A program made the translations under genes and the position numbers. Under the pieces are notes generated by a model, which saw only the letters and a program-made list of their open reading frames with translations, ran no database searches and was not told the origin of the DNA. From contig SVOV01000019.1 in the NCBI GenBank assembly GCA_015066205.1, positions 1 to 44,453 of the forward strand: a stretch of DNA of 44,453 bases. The letters are read 5' to 3'. Shown here piece by piece: positions 39,196 through 44,453 of the stretch; the first letter of the stretch is position 1; each line of letters begins with the position of its first letter. This DNA comes from Oscillospiraceae bacterium. GTDB lineage: Bacteria; Bacillota; Clostridia; Oscillospirales; Acutalibacteraceae.

Positions 39196-41061
39196 TTACA
39201 TTAATTCACTGATAAGTGCGGAAAACTCTGTAGGATCTTCTATTGAAAGACCGCCGATAAGTCTTGCCTGATTATAAAGAAGCTTTGCGTATTTTGTGAG
39301 CTTGTCTTTATCAGATTCAAAAAGAACCTTAAGCTTTTCGGCAACAGGATGAGAAATATTGATTTCAAGCACGAATTCAGCCTTAACACCTGAATTTCCG
39401 GGCATAGAATTGAGTACCTTTTCCATTTCAGCTGAAATTGCTCCTTCGTTTGTAAGACATACGGGATGATTCTTAAGCTTATTTGTGTAGCGCACCTCAG
39501 TACTTCCGCCGAGAGCTTCACTCATAAATGAGAACATTTCATTGTTCTTTTCATTTTCAGCTTTAATAGCATCCTTTTCTTCTTCGCTATCAATATCTAT
39601 TTCATCTGCACATATGTTGATAAATGCCTTATCGCCGAATGTCATTATGGTTTTAACAGCAAATTCATCAACATAATCGGTAAGATAGAGAATCTCAAAG
39701 CCCTTATCCTTCACTGCATCAACCTGAGGAAGCATTTCAATTCTGTCTATTGTTTCACCGGCTGCATAATATATACTCTTCTGAGTCGAGGGCATAGCAT
39801 CAACATATTCCTGCAGAGTAACATATTTCTTTTCCTTTGAGCTCTTGAAAATGAGCAAATCAACGAGCTCATCCTTATGCATTCCGTAATCACTGTAAAC
39901 GCCGAATTTAAGCGATGTTCCGAAGGCATCAAAGAAAGCTTCGTACTTTTCTCTGTCAGTAGTAAGCATCTTTTTAAGTTCAGACTTTATCTTCTTTTCG
40001 AGAGTTCTTGCTATGAGCTTAAGCTGATGATCGTGCTGAAGCATTTCTCTCGATATATTAAGAGAAATATCCTCGCTGTCTACAAGTCCTTTTATAAAAT
40101 TGAAATGCTCGGGAAGAAGCTCACCGCATTTATCTGAAATAAGAACACCCTTGGAATACAGCTGAAGTCCCTTTTCAAAGCTCTTTGAATAATAATCATA
40201 GGGTGCGTGAGAAGGCACAAACAAAAGAGCATTGAAGGTTGCATTTCCCTCCGTTTTTGAATGGATAACTCTTAAAGGTGCTTCATAATCATAGAAAACC
40301 TCACGGTAGAATGTGTTATATTCATCCACTGTGATCTCATTTTTCTGTTTTTTCCATAAAGGAAGCATTGAATTGAGGGTTCTTATTTCCTTTACCTTTT
40401 TGTATTCACCCTCATTTTCTTCATCAGGAACAGTATTTTCCATTTCCATTCTGATGGGATATCTTATATAATTGGAATACTTTTTAATTAATGCGGAAAT
40501 TCTGTAGGAATCAAGGAATTCATCATAAGATACATCATCGGTATTATCGGAAATATAAAGAGTGATTTCCGTTCCGGCTGTTTCTTTTTCGCAGGGAGTA
40601 ACAGTATAACCTGATGCACCCGAAGATTCCCAGCAGTTTGCCTCATCACTTCCGAAAGCCTTTGAAACTACGGTAACCTTTTTACTTACCATAAATGCAG
40701 AATAGAAGCCTACGCCGAACTGACCGATGATATCAATATTTTCATCAGTATTTTCAGCTTTGAATTTCTGTGAGCCGCTCTTTGCGATAACACCGAGATT
40801 ATTATCAAGCTCTTCTGCAGTCATACCGATACCGTTATCAGAGATTTTCAGGATTCTGCTTTCTTTGTCGGCTTCAATTCTGATTTCAAAATCATCCTTA
40901 TTAAGACCAACAGCATCATCTGTAAGAGATCTGAAATAAAGCTTATCAATAGCATCGCTTGCATTTGAGATAAGCTCTCTTAAAAAGATCTCTTTATGTG
41001 TGTAAATTGAGTTAATCATTAAATCCAATAACTTTTTGGATTCAGCCTTGAATTGTTTCAT
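39196..41061 (-). CDS. htpG: Chaperone protein HtpG (bacterial Hsp90)
   Basis: This 621-residue ATP-dependent dimeric chaperone opens with KQFKAESKKLLDLMINSIYTHKEIFLRELISNASDA. The GHKL ATP site has DNGIGM, the lid region has GVIAKSGSQKF, and the glycine-rich stretch is IGQFGVGFYSAFMV. The middle domain carries the conserved SRE-type arginine in VDSEDISLNISREMLQ, and the C-terminal dimerisation domain follows. The length is full. GGAG lies 8 nt before the ATG. No CIRCE inverted repeat is visible upstream. Downstream of its stop, 120 bp before tRNA-Met, I see only A/T-rich sequence. Confidence 0.96.
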   Translation of the reverse strand: MKQFKAESKKLLDLMINSIYTHKEIFLRELISNASDAIDKLYFRSLTDDAVGLNKDDFEIRIEADKESRILKISDNGIGMTAEELDNNLGVIAKSGSQKFKAENTDENIDIIGQFGVGFYSAFMVSKKVTVVSKAFGSDEANCWESSGASGYTVTPCEKETAGTEITLYISDNTDDVSYDEFLDSYRISALIKKYSNYIRYPIRMEMENTVPDEENEGEYKKVKEIRTLNSMLPLWKKQKNEITVDEYNTFYREVFYDYEAPLRVIHSKTEGNATFNALLFVPSHAPYDYYSKSFEKGLQLYSKGVLISDKCGELLPEHFNFIKGLVDSEDISLNISREMLQHDHQLKLIARTLEKKIKSELKKMLTTDREKYEAFFDAFGTSLKFGVYSDYGMHKDELVDLLIFKSSKEKKYVTLQEYVDAMPSTQKSIYYAAGETIDRIEMLPQVDAVKDKGFEILYLTDYVDEFAVKTIMTFGDKAFINICADEIDIDSEEEKDAIKAENEKNNEMFSFMSEALGGSTEVRYTNKLKNHPVCLTNEGAISAEMEKVLNSMPGNSGVKAEFVLEINISHPVAEKLKVLFESDKDKLTKYAKLLYNQARLIGGLSIEDPTEFSALISELM

Positions 41062-41087
41062 TTTATTTGCTCCTTTATCAAGACAAT

Positions 41088-41114
41088 AAGCTTCGGAAAC
41101 GATTCCCGAAGCTT
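41088..41114 (-). terminator. Hairpin between the GH2 gene and htpG (terminator or leader hairpin)
   Basis: AAGCTTCGG (41088-41096) pairs perfectly with CCGAAGCTT (41106-41114). On the minus strand it is followed by TTATTGTCTT and then the htpG ribosome site 14 nt on. It may end the GH2 transcript, but being so close to htpG it may equally lie in the htpG leader. The rest of 41115-41221 shows no recognisable element. Confidence 0.5.
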
Positions 41115-41221
41115 CTGCCTGTAATTACTTACAAAATCGGATTAAGAGAAAGGGGGTTGTAAAAAACTTCCGTTTTCTACACCGTTATGATATTGTGATT
41201 TACTTAAATAACTCTTAAAAA

Positions 41222-42940
41222 TCAGTCTTCTATTGCAGCTTTACGGCTGTTTACATTAAAGAAGAATTCCGAGGGGAATTTCTCTTTTCTGTCATAAGTA
41301 AACACACCGTTCTGTTCCTGTTCGACATCGGTAAGCTGTGTGTAACAGAAGCCGAAAATACAAGGGTTATCAAGAAGTGCGTCCGTGAGTCCCTTATATC
41401 TTTCCTTGAATTCCTCTTCGCTTTTCGGTGCATCTCCGTAGCCCCAGGAAACAACATGGGAGTTTCCTTCAACGGGACTCCATTTAATTCCGCCGTATTC
41501 ACTGATAAATACAGGCTGACCCTTAGTATAGGTCTGTCTGTCGGAAAAACGGTCATACGGAACACCTGTTTTCAGGATCTCATCGTTCTGAGCCTTGAAG
41601 CTTTCTACATCCTGATTATAATCGTGAAGATCAAAAATATCGGTTTCAACATGGAAATTTCCGCTTGTATCAATGCAAGGACGGGTCTTATCAGCAGTTT
41701 TTGTAACCCTGTAGATCATTCTGAGAAGATCGTCATACTGCTCTCTTCCGTACATATTCCATGTTTCATTAAAAGGACACCAGCCGATAATGGCAGGATG
41801 GTTAAAATCTCTGTCGATTTCAGCAAGCCACTCGGGAAGTAATGAATATATACCTTCAGCTCTTGTGTGATCAAGTCCCCAGTTAGCATATTCACCCCAG
41901 ACAAGATATCCCTCTTTATCGCAATGATAAAGAAATCTCTCTTCAAAAACCTTTTCGTGAAGTCTTGCACCGTTAAATCCGCAAGCCATTGAGCGTCTGA
42001 TATCATTAAGAAGCTCTTCATCAGAGGGAGCTGTATAAATACCGTCAGGATAAAAGCCCTGATCGAGAATAAGACGCTGGAAAACGGATTTTCCGTTCAT
42101 CATAAACTTAAAACCGTCAAACCATATGTTGCGAAGACCGAAATAACTCTTTACAGAGTCCTCACCAAAGGTAATTTCAAGGTCATAAAGCCTTCCCTTG
42201 CCGACTTCCCATAAATGAGTTTCCGAAAGGTTAAGATTCAGAGAAAATGTTCCTGCACAATTATCGATCTCAGAATGACCGACTTCCCTGCCCTCATAGA
42301 ATGCTTTTACTTTAAGATTCTCACAGCCCGTAAGCTCACCGGTGATATTTACCGTTGCTGTTCTGTAGTCAGGATAAAATCTGAAGCTTTTTACGAAGGA
42401 AAAAGGAGTAAACTCAAGCCATACAGTCTGCCAGATTCCTGTTGTTCTTGTATAATCGCAGTCGTGTGAATAATAAAGCTCACTCTGCTTTCCTCTCGGA
42501 ACCATAGGATCTCTTGTATCATCCTCACAGTAAATTACTATTTCATTTTCACCGCATTTAACAAATTCGGTTATATCAAATGAAAATGATACATAACCGC
42601 CGATGTGGCAACCGGCATTTTTACCGTTTATATAAACAGTAGTTTTATAGTCAGCGGCTCCGATATGAAGCACTGTTCTGCCTGAAAGCTGCGAATCTTC
42701 AAGACTTACAACTCTCTTATACCAGACACCGTACATAAAATCCTTATTTCCGATACCCGAAAGCGAGGATTCAACACAGAAAGGAACTGTAATTTTCAGA
42801 TTGAAGTCACCGTTTTCATAAAACTTTCTGGCAATACCGCTTCTTCCGTTGTCGTAACAAAAGTCCCACTGTCCGTTGAGGTTAAGCCAGTTTTTTCTTT
42901 CAAACTGCGGCTTCGGATGTTCGCATCTGGGAATACTCAT
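41222..42940 (-). CDS. Glycoside hydrolase family 2 protein (beta-galactosidase/beta-glucuronidase-like)
   Basis: This is a 572-residue retaining beta-glycosidase. The N-terminal sugar-binding beta-sandwich starts RKNWLNLNGQWDFCYD and includes HIGAADYKTTVYINGKNAG. An immunoglobulin-like domain follows, then a (beta/alpha)8 domain with LDQGFYPDGIYTAPSDEELLNDI. The acid/base Glu lies in HPAIIGWCPFNETWNMYG (about residue 390) and the nucleophile Glu in QPVFISEYGGIKW (about residue 480). The order N-sandwich, Ig-like, TIM barrel and the GWCPFNE motif fit GH2, but the sugar (galactoside, glucuronide or mannoside) is open. There is no signal peptide. It starts 17 nt after the CobW-like gene; GGAGGAG precedes the ATG. 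Confidence 0.88.
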   Translation of the reverse strand: MSIPRCEHPKPQFERKNWLNLNGQWDFCYDNGRSGIARKFYENGDFNLKITVPFCVESSLSGIGNKDFMYGVWYKRVVSLEDSQLSGRTVLHIGAADYKTTVYINGKNAGCHIGGYVSFSFDITEFVKCGENEIVIYCEDDTRDPMVPRGKQSELYYSHDCDYTRTTGIWQTVWLEFTPFSFVKSFRFYPDYRTATVNITGELTGCENLKVKAFYEGREVGHSEIDNCAGTFSLNLNLSETHLWEVGKGRLYDLEITFGEDSVKSYFGLRNIWFDGFKFMMNGKSVFQRLILDQGFYPDGIYTAPSDEELLNDIRRSMACGFNGARLHEKVFEERFLYHCDKEGYLVWGEYANWGLDHTRAEGIYSLLPEWLAEIDRDFNHPAIIGWCPFNETWNMYGREQYDDLLRMIYRVTKTADKTRPCIDTSGNFHVETDIFDLHDYNQDVESFKAQNDEILKTGVPYDRFSDRQTYTKGQPVFISEYGGIKWSPVEGNSHVVSWGYGDAPKSEEEFKERYKGLTDALLDNPCIFGFCYTQLTDVEQEQNGVFTYDRKEKFPSEFFFNVNSRKAAIED

Positions 42941-42957
42941 TTTTTATCTCCTCCAAA

Positions 42958-43899
42958 TTAATAAAATGTCGCAACCGGGTCTTCAGGTGCTTCTGCAGGA
43001 ACAGCATTTTTAACATCGAATATCGGTCCTTTTTTTGCGTAAAGACGCGAGAATCTGATGTCAATTTCAGCGGTTACTATATACCAGCCCTCATTCTGAA
43101 TTCCGTCAATTCCCTTGATTTTCGACACAAGACCGCAATATTGAATATCATCAGCGCAGCAGGTCATAATATGTCTTCCGAGAGCACAGGTATTTTCAGG
43201 GAATTTCGGGTCAGTGGCTGCCATAGCCTTAAAGCGGACTGTTTTTCCCTTGTATTTTTTCATATCTTCCGTGAGATCTCTGTAAAAAAGAGCAAAATCT
43301 CTGTCTTCAATATTTATAACAGGTGCTTCAATATCGAAGGGCAAGGGATCTTCAATTTCATCGGGTATAAGAGTTCCGTCTGCATATTCATAAAGAATGT
43401 TCGCTCTTCTCGAAATTCCTCTAACTATCTTATGAAGCTCCATCGTATCAAAGCCCTGAGGAATTCTGTTGAATACAACAACATCACAGTCAGAGAGCTT
43501 GTCTACAACAAGACTTCTCATATTGGCATTATAAGTTAAAAATGTGTTTGTGTCAAAGAAAAGCATATTCTGATATGGTACCCAATCCTCGGGCATATTA
43601 TCATAAAAATCCTGAATCATCCACATACCGTTGTATTCAACTATTACTCTTTCAGAGTTAAAGGATTCAGCCAGATTCTGAAGATTCTTTTCATTAAGAT
43701 CTTCTTCTGAATCGATACCGCAGATTTTAACATTCTTTCCGCTGAATTTAGACGAATCATATTCCTCTTCGCCTTCTTCGAACACAAGAACAAGAGTTCT
43801 TTCGCCCGAGTTGAATCTTTTATCCTCAAGAGTATCCTGAATAAAGGTAGTTTTTCCCGACTCAAGAAATCCGGTAAAAACATAAACAGGAATAGACAT
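42958..43899 (-). CDS. CobW-like P-loop protein with YcgQ/TIGR03943-like C-terminal domain
   Basis: This is a 313-residue protein. Residues 1-190 have the CobW/HypB/UreG G3E fold: Walker A VFTGFLESGKTTFIQ (7-21), ERVIVEYNGMW at the acidic switch position, and VVVFNRIPQ in place of the usual NK-x-D. The COG0523 metal motif C-x-C-C is missing. Residues about 200-313 have FALFYRDLTEDMKKYKGKTVRF and RHIMTCCADDIQYCGLV, which resembles the YcgQ-type TIGR03943 proteins of zinc-regulated operons. A metal (zinc?) trafficking or GTP-dependent insertion role is inferred. It starts 15 nt after the second CobW-type gene. Confidence 0.75.
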   Translation of the reverse strand: MSIPVYVFTGFLESGKTTFIQDTLEDKRFNSGERTLVLVFEEGEEEYDSSKFSGKNVKICGIDSEEDLNEKNLQNLAESFNSERVIVEYNGMWMIQDFYDNMPEDWVPYQNMLFFDTNTFLTYNANMRSLVVDKLSDCDVVVFNRIPQGFDTMELHKIVRGISRRANILYEYADGTLIPDEIEDPLPFDIEAPVINIEDRDFALFYRDLTEDMKKYKGKTVRFKAMAATDPKFPENTCALGRHIMTCCADDIQYCGLVSKIKGIDGIQNEGWYIVTAEIDIRFSRLYAKKGPIFDVKNAVPAEAPEDPVATFY

Positions 43900-43914
43900 A
43901 ATTAACGCTCCTTA

Positions 43915-44453
43915 TTATAGTCCGAATGCTTCTTCTATAGCTGATTCATTGAGTTTAGAACCGATTACGCAGATTCTTCCGATAATACCTGCACTGCCGT
44001 GTCTTACATCAGCTTCACCCGGAGTATAGTCAAAATGAATCCATTTATCCTCTGAAGAATCAACAATACCCTTAGCTCGGAGGACTATACCGAATCTTTC
44101 TTCATCGCAAAGCATATCAAGTATTTCCTTGATTTCATCGGAGTTGAATTTCTTTGCAGTTTCTCGTCCGATGCTGACAAATACTTCATCTGCGTGATGA
44201 TGGTGGCCGTGATGATGGTCGTGGCATCCGCAGTCACAGTCCTCGTCGTGCTCGTGATGATGCTCGTGGTGATGCTCATGGCATCCGCAGTCACAGTCCT
44301 CATCGTGCTCGTGATGATGGTGCTCATGATGATGGTCGTGGCATCCGCAGTCACAGTCTTCATCATGCTCGTGATGATGGTGCTCATGATGATGCTCATG
44401 GCATCCGCAGTCACAGTCTTCATCGTGCTCGTGATGGTGATGCTCGTGATGAT
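43915..44453 (-). CDS. CobW-family GTP-binding protein, C-terminal part with His/Cys repeat (cut by window end)
   Basis: This is the 3' end of a gene whose start lies beyond the right edge. The visible 178 codons (frame starting at 44451) begin with tandem His-rich, Cys-containing repeats, then HHHHADEVFVSIGRETAKKF. They end in a CobW C-terminal domain: EIKEILDMLCDEERFGIVLRAKG, VDSSEDKWIHFDYTPGEADV and IGRICVIGSKLNESAIEEAFG. That domain is typical of COG0523 metallochaperone GTPases such as zinc-linked YciC/ZagA. The His repeats fit the variable histidine loop of this family but are unusually long and regular. The P-loop portion is outside the window. A stop codon at 43915 and a 15-nt gap lead to the next CobW-like gene. 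Confidence 0.8.
   Translation of the reverse strand, partial: HHEHHHHEHDEDCDCGCHEHHHEHHHHEHDEDCDCGCHDHHHEHHHHEHDEDCDCGCHEHHHEHHHEHDEDCDCGCHDHHHGHHHHADEVFVSIGRETAKKFNSDEIKEILDMLCDEERFGIVLRAKGIVDSSEDKWIHFDYTPGEADVRHGSAGIIGRICVIGSKLNESAIEEAFGL
44224..44453 (-). repeat. Tandem 57-60-bp repeat coding for a His/Cys metal-binding array
   Basis: The marker GCATCCGCAGTCACAGT recurs at 44224, 44281, 44341 and 44401 (periods 57, 60, 60), and the sequence continues to the window end. Each unit codes for about 20 residues made of His with Glu, then HDEDCDCGC. Units differ by synonymous and a few His/Asp/Glu changes, so the array is evolving but kept in frame. Confidence 0.85.

Noticed and set aside
41062..41221. 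CIRCE operator upstream of htpG
   Set aside because: No TTAGCACTC-N9-GAGTGCTAA-like sequence is found.
44085..44423. Open frame of 112 residues with MSII/MTSII-type repeats
   Set aside because: It is the out-of-frame reading of the His/Cys repeat; the CobW C-terminal domain is in the other frame and matches a known family.

Overview
The window looks like a chromosomal segment of a low-GC, spore-forming anaerobic Firmicute of the class Clostridia (Ruminococcaceae/Oscillospiraceae-like gut or rumen bacteria fit best). The reasons are AGGAGG-type ribosome binding sites, AT-rich sigma-A promoters, a full-length spoIVA, the Firmicute gene order gdpP-rplI-dnaB and tilS-hpt-ftsH, RNase J, a DUF1292 protein, a GH29 fucosidase and a GH2 glycosidase. 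The placement is inferred from gene content, not from a database search.

Layout. 0-3.1 kb (+ strand): uracil permease, an aldose-1-epimerase-like protein, a DUF1292 protein, then a 182-nt RNA that I read as 6S RNA with its own terminator. 3.2-6.0 kb (-): an M20 metallopeptidase translationally coupled to a D,D-carboxypeptidase-like protein that has lost its catalytic serine. 6.07-6.8 kb (+): a metallophosphoesterase overlapping tail-to-tail with an iron-containing alcohol dehydrogenase. 8.0-12.5 kb (-): an operon with a GlpA-like glycerol-3-phosphate dehydrogenase, an FAD/NAD oxidoreductase, a DUF1667 protein and an alpha-L-fucosidase. 12.5-13.3 kb (-): a YkgJ-type Cys-cluster protein and a 58-residue membrane peptide.

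13.4-23.7 kb (-): a housekeeping superoperon from a consensus promoter at 23.78 kb, in the order RNase J, GdpP (c-di-AMP phosphodiesterase), L9, DnaB, TilS, Hpt, FtsH, cyclophilin lipoprotein. 23.8-26.1 kb (-): a nucleotide-sugar pyrophosphorylase fused to a degenerate phosphomannomutase domain. Then rnhA (+), spoIVA, a flavin-binding (Nim-like) protein, an RlmD-like methyltransferase, an SDR-type protein, MltG and a DJ-1/PfpI protein (all -).

33.2-38.4 kb (-): a nine-gene operon with its own promoter and terminator: four GNAT acetyltransferases, a Nudix hydrolase, a MmcQ/YjbR protein, a HIT protein, a SAM methyltransferase and an HD hydrolase. Immediately upstream lies about 450 bp without genes. 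It holds two dense hairpin arrays and a short copy of the adjacent tRNA-Trp 3' end. tRNA-Met(CAT) and tRNA-Trp(CCA) follow, then htpG. The right edge (41.2-44.45 kb, -) is a GH2 glycosidase, a CobW-like P-loop protein with a YcgQ-like tail, and the C-terminal part of a second CobW-type protein carrying a His/Cys-rich 20-residue tandem repeat; the window cuts this last gene.

The most unusual items are the symmetric hairpin array beside tRNA-Trp, the nine-gene modification-enzyme operon next to it, the His/Cys repeat array with its tandem CobW partner, and two degenerate enzymes (the carboxypeptidase-like protein and the phosphomannomutase-like domain).
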